From Salinimicrobium catena (GTDB taxonomy: Bacteria; Bacteroidota; Bacteroidia; Flavobacteriales; Flavobacteriaceae), in assembly GCF_900102915.1 (NCBI RefSeq), contig NZ_FNGG01000009.1, forward strand, positions 17,071 to 81,070: a DNA stretch of 64,000 nucleotides, written 5' to 3'. A program made the position numbers and the translations under genes. A model generated the notes under the pieces. The model was given only the letters and a program-made list of their open reading frames with translations, did no database searches and was not told the DNA's origin. Positions within the stretch are counted from its first letter, which is position 1. The number at the start of each line of letters is the position of its first letter. This document shows positions 25,056 to 34,123 of this stretch, one piece after another.

Positions 25056-25790
25056 ATGAAGAAAATACTTTTTAGCCTGCTTTTCATCCTGGGAATTTCT
25101 TTTGCAGGGGTTGCACAAACCTACAGTTATGGCCTAAAAGGCGGAGTGAACTACTCCATGGGAGGAGTGATTCGCGGAGAACGATCGGGTACCACCAACG
25201 GCCAGCCAGACGGTCCTCCAAATTACTGGAACGGAACAGCCGAAGGGTCAGGAGAAATGGGTTTCCAATTCGGAGCATATGGACAGGTGAATTTCGGAAA
25301 GTTTTTCGTACGCCCTGAAGTGGTATACAACAGCATTGAAAGGACCATCGATTTTCCCAATTTTCCTACACAATATCATGAACCTTTCAAGGCTGCTTCA
25401 CACTCGGTACAAAAACTCGATATTCCTTTGTTAGCCGGATATAATATCTGGGGACCATTGGATATTTATGCAGGTCCTGTGTATTCGAGTATCATGGATT
25501 CTACGCTTGAAGGAGAAGAAGATCTGGATCAGGTCGTGGTACAGAACAGCCCGGTCAATGCGCAGGTAGGAATAAAGGCTGAGTTTGGTCGTTTTGGAGT
25601 CGATTTACGTTATGAACATTCCTTGTCCACCCCAGAAGTTCAAAGCCTTAATTTTGTCCATGGTGATTATGGAGTCAATCGCGCCTACTACGAAGATTCT
25701 GCCATAGACCTGGTAAAGGTGAACGTCACCTTCAAAATTGGCGGATCTGACATGCAGAACCGCAGAAGAAGAGGCGGAAATTGCTACTAA
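25056..25790 (+). CDS. Outer-membrane beta-barrel protein 2 (PorT-like)
   Basis: 244 residues, clear paralog of the preceding barrel: signal peptide MKKILFSLLFILGISFAGVA, TYSYGLKGGVNYSMGG, FGAYGQVNFGKFFVRPEVVY, LDIPLLAGYNIWGPLDIYAG, RFGVDLRYEHSLS, and a C-terminal RRRRGG-like tail. The 160-bp gap between the two barrels has no gene and no clear TAnnTTTG box. Both may be general small porin-like or structural barrels; no ligand inference is possible. Confidence 0.8.
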   Translation: MKKILFSLLFILGISFAGVAQTYSYGLKGGVNYSMGGVIRGERSGTTNGQPDGPPNYWNGTAEGSGEMGFQFGAYGQVNFGKFFVRPEVVYNSIERTIDFPNFPTQYHEPFKAASHSVQKLDIPLLAGYNIWGPLDIYAGPVYSSIMDSTLEGEEDLDQVVVQNSPVNAQVGIKAEFGRFGVDLRYEHSLSTPEVQSLNFVHGDYGVNRAYYEDSAIDLVKVNVTFKIGGSDMQNRRRRGGNCY

Positions 25791-25812
25791 GAAAAAATTG
25801 AAACAAATACAG

Positions 25813-25841
25813 AAGCCATTCGATAGAATGGCTTTTTTTTA
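25813..25841 (+). terminator. Terminator of beta-barrel gene 2
   Basis: Stem AAGCCATTC/GAATGGCTT with loop GATA and an eight-base T-run. Confidence 0.9.
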
Positions 25842-25872
25842 TTTCTTAAATTAAAGGAAAGAACCGCAATGC

Positions 25873-26799
25873 ATGAAACTCCTTCATTTACTGGCACTGG
25901 GTATATTTGCCGGGAGCTTTTCCTGCTCTCTGTCCAATAACACCCATGTGAAACAGGAAGTAATGGTCATAGGGCACCGGGGAGATGCCGGGAACTTTCC
26001 CGAGAACAGCATCCCGGGATTCCTAAGCGCGGTAGAAAAAGGCGCAGGCGCCCTGGAAATGGATGTGGTCATTTCAGCCGACAAAAAAGTAGTGGTCTCC
26101 CATGAGCCTTATATGGCCTCACATTACATGCTCGACCCACAGGGGAATCCTATTCCCAAAAAGAAACAGCTGGAATATAATTTTTACGAGATGGACTATG
26201 AAACCATCAAAAGATTTGAAGCCGGCCTTAAGAAGAACAAAGACTTTCCGAAGCAAAAAAAGATAAGCTCCTACAAACCTCTTTTAGAGGAGGTAATTGA
26301 CAGCGTTGAAGCCTTCACTTCCAAAACAGGAAAGGAGCCTGTAGAATACTGGGTAGAGGTCAAATCAGGTCCTAAAAATTACCACAAGTTTCAGCCGGGA
26401 CCTGCCGAATTCGCCAGGCTGGTCATGAACGTGATACAAGACAAAGGCGTTGAGGAACGCACCGTCATCAAGTCCTTTGACCCAAACTTCCTCAATCAGC
26501 TGCATAAAGATCATCCGCAGGTAAGGATCTCCTACCTGGTCTCAAAGGGAGGTATTGACAGGAACCTCTCGCTCCTCGATTTCAAGCCAGATTACTACAG
26601 CCCCCGGCATAAGCTGATCAAGAGCGTCAAATTTGTAGACAGCGTAAAGACCGGGAACATGAAGCTTGTCCCCTGGACCGTGAACAGGAAAAGAAAGATC
26701 AGAAAAATGCTTAAAAAGGGGGTTGACGGGATCATTACCGATTATCCCGAAAGAGCCCTGGAAATCCTCAGGCAGGAAACTGCAACTGCCAAAAAATAA
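25873..26799 (+). CDS. Periplasmic glycerophosphodiester phosphodiesterase (lipoprotein)
   Basis: 308 residues. Lipoprotein signal with lipobox FSCS near residue 18-19, then the GDPD TIM-barrel catalytic signature VIGHRGDAGNFPENSIPGF (His-Arg, Glu, Asn) followed by LEMDVVISADKKVVVSHEP, supplying the metal-binding Glu-x-Asp and the second His. It would release glycerol-3-phosphate or glycerol from phospholipid headgroups outside the cytoplasm. It ends one base before the convergent response regulator gene, with no terminator hairpin visible between. Confidence 0.9.
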   Translation: MKLLHLLALGIFAGSFSCSLSNNTHVKQEVMVIGHRGDAGNFPENSIPGFLSAVEKGAGALEMDVVISADKKVVVSHEPYMASHYMLDPQGNPIPKKKQLEYNFYEMDYETIKRFEAGLKKNKDFPKQKKISSYKPLLEEVIDSVEAFTSKTGKEPVEYWVEVKSGPKNYHKFQPGPAEFARLVMNVIQDKGVEERTVIKSFDPNFLNQLHKDHPQVRISYLVSKGGIDRNLSLLDFKPDYYSPRHKLIKSVKFVDSVKTGNMKLVPWTVNRKRKIRKMLKKGVDGIITDYPERALEILRQETATAKK

Positions 26800-26800
26800 T

Positions 26801-27181
26801 TTAAGCTGTTTGACTCTCTTCCAGGATCTTATTGATCCTGGAGATGAGATCGTCCATCTCAAAAGGCTTGGCAATGAAATCATTTGCCCCGGCATTTTTA
26901 CATTTCACTCCCGCGTCGTGCAGGGCAGACATCATCAATACCGGAATATCCCTGGTCTCCTCATTTTGTCGCAATCGGGCGCAAACATCAGTACCGTTCA
27001 CTCCAGAGATGAGCATGTCCAGCATTACCAGGTCAATGTCGTGCTGAGCGATCAATTCTTCGGTCTCATCGGGTTGTTCGGTTACCGTCACGTTAAAATC
27101 GTAGAATTCCAGGAGGGTCTTGAGCATTTCCCCAATACCTGAATCGTCATCTACAACCAGTATTCTCGCGTTTTTTTTCAT
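26801..27181 (-). CDS. Single-domain response regulator
   Basis: 126 residues, a receiver domain only. Acidic pocket D11-D12, phospho-acceptor D55 (DLVMLDMLISG), the MMSALHD switch Ser near 84 and the KPF lysine near 105. With no output domain it must act by protein contact or as a phosphate relay. Its ATG shares the A of the kinase stop codon (TAATG overlap), so it is translationally coupled to the large kinase upstream. Confidence 0.93.
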   Translation of the reverse strand: MKKNARILVVDDDSGIGEMLKTLLEFYDFNVTVTEQPDETEELIAQHDIDLVMLDMLISGVNGTDVCARLRQNEETRDIPVLMMSALHDAGVKCKNAGANDFIAKPFEMDDLISRINKILEESQTA

Positions 27182-30100
27182 TATTCTTCCGTATCTTTTT
27201 GAGTAGCCGTATCCAGGATAAAACTGAATTCAGACCCCTTCCCTTTTTCACTTATAACTTCTACCACGCCACCGTGACGCTCTATTATTTCATTGGTAAG
27301 ATAGAGCCCTATTCCAAACCCGGAATAGGTATCCTCATCCTCTTCACTTATTCTAAAGAACCTTTTGAAGATCTTAACGTGATTTTCCTTATCAATTCCT
27401 ATTCCATGATCTATGATGCTCACCCTCACCTTGCCTGCCGGTTTTTCCTGAATGGTAATTTCCACATCCTGACTTTCGGGAGAGTATTTAATGGCGTTGG
27501 TAACTAGATTGATCAACACCTGACCAATCCTGTCCTTATCGGCGTTTACCAGACAGTGGGAGTAATGGGTCACCTCTATCTTGTGCTGGGTGTTCGTATA
27601 TTTGATATCCTGAACAGTTTCGGTCACCAGTTCGTTAATGCTGAAGATCTCCTTCTGCATTTCCAGCTTGTTTTCTTCGATCCGCGATATGTCAAGCATT
27701 TCAGAAATAAGCCGGGTAAGCCGACCCACCTGGTGGTCTATCCTTTCAAGCGAGGGCTGCAAAGGAAGTGCGCTCACCTTCTTATCCTGTGCCGACTTCA
27801 GCATGGCGAGCAGCAGTTGGATGTAACCCTTTATAGAGGTAACAGGAGTTTTGAGCTCATGGCTTACTACCTTTAAAAAGTCTTCTTTTCGCTTCTCCTC
27901 CTCTTTCAAACGATGAATATCAGTATTGGTAGAGATCCACATTTTTATGGCGCCGGTCTTATCCTTTATGGCCTCTGCCCTGCTTAGATGCCACTTGTAC
28001 TCACCCTCTTTGTCTTTCAGCCTTATTTCCATGTCCAGGTTCTCCCCAGATTTTAAAGCCCGCTCCCATTGTTCCTGGTAAGCGGCAATATCCTCGGGGT
28101 GAATGGTTGAAGTCCAGCCTTTTTCGGTGAGTTCTTCACTGCTCAAACCGGTATATCCCAGCCAGTGCTGATTAAAGAACAGGACTCTGCCCTCGACATC
28201 GGTATTGATCACTTTCTCAGGCATCAGGTCGGCCATTTGCCTAAAGTGGCTTTCGCTTTCTTTGATCTTTTGGTTAAGGATCGCCTGCGGGGTCACTTCG
28301 GTAGCAATATCTACTATCCCCGTAATCTTGCCGTTGATATCCCTTTGGGGGTAGTAAACGAAATTGTAGTACAGGGTTTCCTTTTTCCCATACCTCACGA
28401 GGTCTACCGGCATTTCATGAACACTGAAAGGTTCCCCGCTTTCATAGACATGTGCTATAATATCCTCGAACCCCTGTTCTACCAGTTCGGGGAGCACAGC
28501 GAAGAAAGGTTTTCCTATTACATCCTTTCCTTTACCCCAGGCCTCTAAAATGGCGTCATTTGCTATCTTTATTATATTATCGGGTCCCTCAAAGGTGGCG
28601 ATCAAAGCCGGAGAGGAATGAATGATCTCCTGGTATCGCCGTTCGCTCTCCTCGATCTTTTTCCTGGCCAGTCTTTGCTCTGTCACATCCATGGCCATAT
28701 TGAGGATGCCATAGATCTCCCCCTGCTCATTCCGCAAAGGCTTATAGGTGAAATTAAAATATCCCGTCTGCATCTCCCCGTCTATCATGAGGTCAACCCG
28801 GTCTTCTTTCCCGTAGTAGGTCTTGCCGGAAGTATAAACATCATGAAGCAGCTGGAAAAAAGGCTGGCCTTCAAGCTCGGGAAGGGATTCCCGTAAGGTC
28901 TTGCCTATCACAGAACGGTCTTTACCCCAAAGATTGATCATGGCTTCGTTAGCCAGCTCTATCTTCATTTCAAGACCTGTATAGATGGCGGTGGCCACCG
29001 TGGCCTCTTCCACGATTGATCTGGTTCTGTGTTCGTTTTCCCTTACCAGCTGCCCTTTGGTGACTTCTTCATGTACATCGACCACAGCGCCAACCATTCC
29101 GCAGAAATTACCTTCCCTGTCCCATTTTGGGCTTCCCTGGTTGAACATCCACCTATATTCGTCTACCGCAGTGCGCAACCTGTAGAAGTTCTCATAAGAG
29201 GTCCTTTCTTTTATAGCCTGCACAAATCGGCTTTCGGCCTCCAGCTTATCCTCAGGATGAACGGCCTCCACCCAACCCATCCCAAAGGATTCCTCTTTGG
29301 TTTGGCCGGTAAATTCATACCATTTTCGGTTTAGATAAACATTTTGATTATTTTCATCGCTTATCCAGATGATCACCGGGGCGGTATCCATTATATTGCG
29401 CAGTTCACTTTCGCTCTCTTCGATCTTTTTCCTGGCCAGCACTTTTTCGGTCACATCTACTGCATGTACGAAAATGCCGGTAATCTCATCTTTCTCGTTC
29501 TTTAAAGGCTGATAAACAAAATCGAGGAAAGACGTAACCTGCCCGTTTTCACTTTCCAGAGAAACAGGCTTTTCATGCCCAATGTAAATCTCTCCCGTGC
29601 GAAACACTTCATCAAGAATATCGATGAACCCCTGTCCTTCTATCTCGGGCAGCACTTCTTTTATGGGCTTACCCAGGATATCTACCTGACCGATAAGTTC
29701 ACAGTATTTTTTATTGGCGATCTCAAAAATATGGGTAGGACCCTTAAGGCTGCAAATTATGGCAGGCGCCTTCATCAACACATCCCTCACGGTTTTCAGG
29801 TATTCGAGTTCCTGGCTGATGCTACTGTGTCCTGCTATCTGCGGCTTAAAAGTAAGCATTGAAAAAACCTCTCCTCCTGTTTCGAGCAGGGTGGCATTCA
29901 CAAGACATGTCAATTTTCCGAAGTACTCCAGGTCATAGACCACTTCCAGATCCTGCACCTGCTTTTTCTGCGGAAGTTCCTCCTCAAGCAACTCCTTTAA
30001 GACTGAAAGGTGCCAGGCATGGTCATTAAGAGAATAAACGGACAGACCTAAGACCTCATCCTTTTCAAACCCGAAAAGACTGTTGAAATTCTGGTTGGCT

Positions 30101-30225
30101 GCAATAATTTTCTGGTCTTGATCTACTATCAGCACGGGCTCCCTTACGCTATTGGCAAGTGCCGCGGCCTGTAGCTCACCTGCAGATAATTCTTGCCCCT
30201 CTTTTTCGCGGGAAAAGTTCCCCAT
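27181..30225 (-). CDS. Multi-PAS sensor histidine kinase
   Basis: 1014 residues, soluble, no membrane segment seen. About six PAS domains in series fill residues 15-775 (repeated signature YKPLRNEQGEIYGILNMA-like ends and the linker KIEESE), the third and sixth being PAS_3-like (NRKWYEFTGQTKEES; NQHWLGYTGLSSEEL). The kinase core follows: H-box VVSHELKTPVTSIKGYIQLL, N-box LVNLVTNAIKYSPES-like, G1 IDHGIGID and G2 FGIGLYLTNEIIERHGG. It probably senses small ligands or redox state in the cytoplasm and phosphorylates the coupled receiver at 26801-27181. Confidence 0.93.
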   Translation of the reverse strand: MGNFSREKEGQELSAGELQAAALANSVREPVLIVDQDQKIIAANQNFNSLFGFEKDEVLGLSVYSLNDHAWHLSVLKELLEEELPQKKQVQDLEVVYDLEYFGKLTCLVNATLLETGGEVFSMLTFKPQIAGHSSISQELEYLKTVRDVLMKAPAIICSLKGPTHIFEIANKKYCELIGQVDILGKPIKEVLPEIEGQGFIDILDEVFRTGEIYIGHEKPVSLESENGQVTSFLDFVYQPLKNEKDEITGIFVHAVDVTEKVLARKKIEESESELRNIMDTAPVIIWISDENNQNVYLNRKWYEFTGQTKEESFGMGWVEAVHPEDKLEAESRFVQAIKERTSYENFYRLRTAVDEYRWMFNQGSPKWDREGNFCGMVGAVVDVHEEVTKGQLVRENEHRTRSIVEEATVATAIYTGLEMKIELANEAMINLWGKDRSVIGKTLRESLPELEGQPFFQLLHDVYTSGKTYYGKEDRVDLMIDGEMQTGYFNFTYKPLRNEQGEIYGILNMAMDVTEQRLARKKIEESERRYQEIIHSSPALIATFEGPDNIIKIANDAILEAWGKGKDVIGKPFFAVLPELVEQGFEDIIAHVYESGEPFSVHEMPVDLVRYGKKETLYYNFVYYPQRDINGKITGIVDIATEVTPQAILNQKIKESESHFRQMADLMPEKVINTDVEGRVLFFNQHWLGYTGLSSEELTEKGWTSTIHPEDIAAYQEQWERALKSGENLDMEIRLKDKEGEYKWHLSRAEAIKDKTGAIKMWISTNTDIHRLKEEEKRKEDFLKVVSHELKTPVTSIKGYIQLLLAMLKSAQDKKVSALPLQPSLERIDHQVGRLTRLISEMLDISRIEENKLEMQKEIFSINELVTETVQDIKYTNTQHKIEVTHYSHCLVNADKDRIGQVLINLVTNAIKYSPESQDVEITIQEKPAGKVRVSIIDHGIGIDKENHVKIFKRFFRISEEDEDTYSGFGIGLYLTNEIIERHGGVVEVISEKGKGSEFSFILDTATQKDTEE

Positions 30226-30363
30226 TGTATCGCTTTCTATAATTCTGTGAAATTTAAAATGAAAATCTCTAAAGTAGGTAATTTTACCGAGCTAACCTGA
30301 TGCTTTGAGCAAAGACTCAGTTGGAATATTGGTTTGTTTTATTTGTGATGAGCAAAGACTAGC

Positions 30364-30864
30364 CTGCTACTTTTCTTCTTTTGCCTTCACCTTCCTGTTG
30401 ATCCTTTTGATGGCCCGGTGAATGGCCATGTCTGAAACCTTCATGTCCCGGGCTATGGAAGCGATGGATTCTCCACGGTATTGATTACGCTCAAAGGCCT
30501 CGTAGGTCTGGTCTTTGGTAAGCCGGCTCAGCTTCAGGTCCCGCTCAAAAAGATCCTCCTTATTCATGAGCTGGGTACCCCAATAAAGGTTTTTAGGATA
30601 CAGGTTTTCCTTATTGCCGTCCCTGTACATGGCAAAATACTGCCGCCCGTCTTCAGGTTTCGGCGGGCCCCAGGTTTCCAGGATGAGTTTTGGAACAGAA
30701 TAGTAGGTCCTGTTGATCATCACCACTTTAAGGATCTTGCCGTTCTTGATCTTGTGATCCCTTATTCTGAGCAACTTATCGTTCAGCAGAAAATCTGACC
30801 CGTCACTGCTGATGCGTAGATCTCTGAACTTTGGATGCCGTTTCCATTTTTTGCTCTCTGCCAT
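30364..30864 (-). CDS. NUMOD4-like / degenerate HNH protein with C-terminal HTH
   Basis: I choose ATG at 30864 (MAESKKWKRHPKF) because a perfect TATTTTTG promoter box lies at 30890-30883, downstream of the alternative start at 30918. The 165-residue protein has an N-terminal half resembling NUMOD4/HNH homing-type proteins (DLRISSDGSDFL, then YRDGNKENLYPKNLYWGT, the NxxN of an HNH fold) but the metal-binding His residues are not evident. The C-terminal half is a helix-turn-helix (SIASIARDMKVSDMAIHRAIKRINRK). It may bind DNA rather than cut it. Coordinates include the stop codon region at 30367. Confidence 0.6.
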
Positions 30865-30882
30865 ACCTGAAATAATATAAGC

Positions 30883-30890
30883 CAAAAATA
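30883..30890 (-). promoter_or_regulatory. -7 box of the NUMOD4-like gene
   Basis: Minus strand TATTTTTG, 18 bases before the ATG at 30864, which fixes the start codon. Confidence 0.55.
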
Positions 30891-30992
30891 GAATTTCTAA
30901 ACAGAGCAAAGGGGTCAAATACCCGCCAACCCTGTTAAAAATTCTTTAAATGTTAAGAGAACAAGCCCTTCCGCAGCAGAGAAAGAAAAGAC

Positions 30993-31085
30993 TTAAGAGG
31001 TATATTTTAGCACGATGTAAACCGCCAATACCACGCTGAACACCAGAACAAGCGACTTCCACACCCGGCTATAGTCATTGATCAT
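30993..31085 (-). CDS. Candidate 30-residue single-pass membrane protein
   Basis: A short frame of 30 codons plus stop: MINDYSRVWKSL, then a hydrophobic helix of about 17 residues (VLVFSVVLAVYIVL) and KYTS. The shape (short polar head, single helix, basic end) is that of tiny bacterial membrane proteins. No strong promoter or RBS is evident, so it remains a candidate. The surrounding 30918-31259 gap holds nothing else. Confidence 0.4.
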   Translation of the reverse strand: MINDYSRVWKSLVLVFSVVLAVYIVLKYTS

Positions 31086-31258
31086 GAGAAAAAGATTTTA
31101 ATGATTAGACTTCGAGGGGAAAAGTGGAATTAAATTACCAAAGCAATGAACCGCTATCAATGGGGGTTTTCCCCCAGTTTTTAAAACCAGCTTTACTAAG
31201 AACTGTAACAAGTGACCTTTTTCTTTGTCCTTAAAAAAACCATCTAAAAAAATCAATC

Positions 31259-32656
31259 ATGAAGATCCTTGTCACTGCAGTACTGCTATTGGTAACCCAT
31301 TTCTCAACCTGTCAACACAAACCTATCCTGGATGAGCCGGGAGTGGATAAAAGAATAGAGTTATTGAGCATCGTCTTCAGGCTGGCCGGGAACAGTGAAT
31401 ACAGTTCAGAGAATTTCAAGCTCTACACCAGCAGGATCGAAGAATATTATGCCCCTTATGAAGACCACGCACTAATTGAATTTGCGCAGGAGCTAAGGGA
31501 GAAGCACGGGGTGGGTTATGACGCGGTGATGAGCATGGCCATCCATCTTGATGATTCTCTCAACCCAAAAGTGGCTTTTACTGAAACTGTTCCCGATGAA
31601 CGCTGGGGGAAAGAGAACGCACTGAAATTCGCAGGCCTTTTAAAAAGGTTTTATTCGGAGACCGATTCTGAAAGGTTTTTTACAGAAAACCAGAAATTAT
31701 ATAAAGAGATCAGCAACCGATTTCTGCCGGTCTATGAACACCTGGACCTGGGCTGGTACAAAAAATTCTACGGAAAAGAACCCAACGAGAAGTTTGGGAT
31801 CGTCATTGCCCCGGGAAATGGCGGGGGAAATTATGGGCGGTCGGTTGATCTGCCGAACGGGGAAAGGGAGGTATATGCCATTATGGGTACCTGGAAGACC
31901 GATACTACAGGAATGGCGGCCTACACCCTCGAAAGTCATTTTCCTACCCTGCTCCACGAGTTCAACCATTCCTTTGTCAATTACCTTCTGAACAATGACC
32001 CGGCACCCTTCAGAAAAAATGGAGAGATCATCTATGAAACCGTCAAAGAGAAAATGAGACGCGGAGGCTATGGGAACTGGCAAACCGTGCTGAACGAGGC
32101 CCTGGTAAGGGCAGCCGTCATCCAATACATGAAAGATCATGGGTATGCCGAAGAGGAGATCCAAAAGGAGATAACCGAACAGCTGAACCGGGGCTTTATC
32201 TGGATAAGGGAGTTAGTAACCGAACTTGAAAAATACGACCGGCAGCGGCAAAAGTACCCTACTCTGGAAAGCTATTACCCGCAACTTGCAAAGGCTTATG
32301 ATCACTGGGCCGGGAACATCGACAGTTGGGCTGAAGCAGCTGACCGGGAAAAAGCCCGCTTCCAATCCCTTGGGGAATTCAGGAACGGAGATACCGCGGT
32401 GGATCCCGCTCTTGCGAGCATTAGCATCCACTTTGACAAACCCTTTGCAGGCGCGGACTTCATAAGGCCCGGAGAAGACGGGAAAGAATTTCCCGATTTC
32501 CGAAATATGGAATACAGTGAAGACCGAAAGACGGTGATCCTGGATTGGGTTTTAAAAGAAGATACCGAGTACCAGTTCATCCTGATAGGCCTTTCACCAC
32601 AAACCTCAGCCGAATCTCCAAACCAGGATGTAGAGATCAATTTTAAAACGAAATAG
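31259..32656 (+). CDS. DUF4932 metalloprotease-like lipoprotein
   Basis: 465 residues, fits DUF4932. The signal peptide ends in FSTC, a plausible lipobox with Cys at about 19. At about residue 235 is LLHEFNHSFVNYLL, which contains a HExxH zinc-metallopeptidase motif (HEFNH), and further downstream NEALVRAAVIQYM could supply the third ligand Glu. The final 90 residues form a small beta domain (SISIHFDKPF, VILDWVLKEDTEYQFILIGL) typical of these proteins. Proteolytic activity is predicted by motif only. Confidence 0.75.
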   Translation: MKILVTAVLLLVTHFSTCQHKPILDEPGVDKRIELLSIVFRLAGNSEYSSENFKLYTSRIEEYYAPYEDHALIEFAQELREKHGVGYDAVMSMAIHLDDSLNPKVAFTETVPDERWGKENALKFAGLLKRFYSETDSERFFTENQKLYKEISNRFLPVYEHLDLGWYKKFYGKEPNEKFGIVIAPGNGGGNYGRSVDLPNGEREVYAIMGTWKTDTTGMAAYTLESHFPTLLHEFNHSFVNYLLNNDPAPFRKNGEIIYETVKEKMRRGGYGNWQTVLNEALVRAAVIQYMKDHGYAEEEIQKEITEQLNRGFIWIRELVTELEKYDRQRQKYPTLESYYPQLAKAYDHWAGNIDSWAEAADREKARFQSLGEFRNGDTAVDPALASISIHFDKPFAGADFIRPGEDGKEFPDFRNMEYSEDRKTVILDWVLKEDTEYQFILIGLSPQTSAESPNQDVEINFKTK

Positions 32657-32715
32657 CCTTTTCAAATAAACGGCATTCGATCTTTTTAATGCACTGAATT
32701 TCTACTTGCTTCAGA

Positions 32716-32748
32716 CCGTCACCGTTATGGTTGACGGGTTTTATTTTT
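32716..32748 (+). terminator. Terminator of the DUF4932 gene
   Basis: CCGTCACC (from 32716) pairs with GGTTGACGG with one bulged T, loop GTTAT, followed by GTTTTATTTTT. Confidence 0.7.
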
Positions 32749-32897
32749 ACCATGCATTGCACCGAAACATCAAAACACTTTTTTTAATTAGCTGATTTTT
32801 AGTATTTTATATTATGCGCTGATTCCCTTCCCTCCCGTTTTGCTGTTCCCTCCTCCCCTGTTTTAATAAATGTTTCATTTTCAAAAACTAACCGATC

Positions 32898-33260
32898 ATG
32901 AAGTGTTTCCTGTTGTTCTTTTTCCTGACCACTAACTGCATGGGACAAGTCTTAACTTCTAAAGCCGAAAAACTGCAAAAGAAGAACCTGCAGCAATACC
33001 ATGCCATTGAAACTTTTGCTTTTAAGAAATGGCGCTCAAACGACCTAAAACGGGTAAAGGAGATCAATGATCAGGTAGAGGCATTTCTGGAAGTCCGCAG
33101 ATTGGTATTTCGGAATTTCGCTCTGGACCCGGCCTGCCTTGCAGCTGTAAATAAGCACTCAGCAAAAAGTAAAAGAAAAAATCCCTTTCACAACCCAACT
33201 GTAGATTGGAAGAAGGTCCTTTTCGACTTGCAAAGCATCTTAGCTAATAAGAGAAACTGA
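32898..33260 (+). CDS. Hypothetical secreted basic protein
   Basis: 120 residues with an N-terminal signal peptide (MKCFLLFFFLTTNCMGQ) and a mature part that is helical and basic (LQKKNLQQYHAIETFAFKKW, KHSAKSKRKNPFHNP). I do not recognise a family. It precedes the SRAP gene by 48 bp on the same strand. Confidence 0.55.
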   Translation: MKCFLLFFFLTTNCMGQVLTSKAEKLQKKNLQQYHAIETFAFKKWRSNDLKRVKEINDQVEAFLEVRRLVFRNFALDPACLAAVNKHSAKSKRKNPFHNPTVDWKKVLFDLQSILANKRN

Positions 33261-33308
33261 GTTTAAAAAACTTCAGAAAACACTAAATTAGAGCAATAAA
33301 CTATTGCC

Positions 33309-33926
33309 ATGTGCTACAGGACCAAACTTAATTCCCGTATAAAGGAGATCGAAAAGACCTTCAATGCGCCCTTTATTGAGCCTGAAGCCTACACTCCGCA
33401 GGAAGAGATCAATGCCTTTGACTTTTCGACCACCCCGGTCATAACAGATGTGAACCCGGGGGAGATCGAGCTGTTCCACTGGGGCCTCATCCCACATTGG
33501 GCGAAGGATGACAAGATCAGAAAAATGACCCTCAACGCGAAGATCGAAACGGCCGAAAAAAAACCCGCTTTTCGCAATGCTGTTACTAACCGCTGCCTTA
33601 TCATCGCAGACGGTTATTACGAATGGCAGTGGCTGGACCCGAAGGGAAAAAGCAAACAAAAACACCTTTTGGAAGTCCAGGACCAGGAAATATTCACCTT
33701 TGCAGGCATCTATTCCTCCTGGAGAAATCCGGATACTGATGAGCTTATCAACTCCTACTCTATTTTAACCACCGAAGCGAATGAGCTGATGAGCGAGATC
33801 CACAACAATAAAAAAAGAATGCCGGTGATCTTACATAAGCAGGATCAGGCAAAATGGATAAGCGGAACTGAGATCTCCCGATTTTCCTTTCCGTACGAGG
33901 TGCCGTTAAAAGCGACTAAGATCTGA
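33309..33926 (+). CDS. SRAP (YedK/HMCES-like) abasic-site DNA-protein crosslink protein, chromosomal copy
   Basis: 205 residues starting MCYRTKLN, with the invariant Cys2 that crosslinks abasic sites in single-stranded DNA. Other active-site parts are NAKIET, ADGYYEWQW (Glu) and EIHNNKKRMPVIL (His). Such proteins shield abasic sites and can self-reverse the bond. A second copy, about 83 percent identical by my count, lies in the mobile island at 45441-46058. Confidence 0.92.
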   Translation: MCYRTKLNSRIKEIEKTFNAPFIEPEAYTPQEEINAFDFSTTPVITDVNPGEIELFHWGLIPHWAKDDKIRKMTLNAKIETAEKKPAFRNAVTNRCLIIADGYYEWQWLDPKGKSKQKHLLEVQDQEIFTFAGIYSSWRNPDTDELINSYSILTTEANELMSEIHNNKKRMPVILHKQDQAKWISGTEISRFSFPYEVPLKATKI

Positions 33927-34123
33927 CTTTTTATAAACCAAAACGGTACAATACCTTCCATGATTAGAGTACCATACTTCCCTCTAAGATCCTATTCAGA
34001 ATTTTGTCCGGATGCCGGGGAAGCCCTTTGAAAAGCAGTGGTAGAAATAATTTTACCTATAAAATTAAGGCAGGGAAGTTTTAATTTGATCAAAAATGGG
34101 TAATTTCCCACAAATTGCGATCT

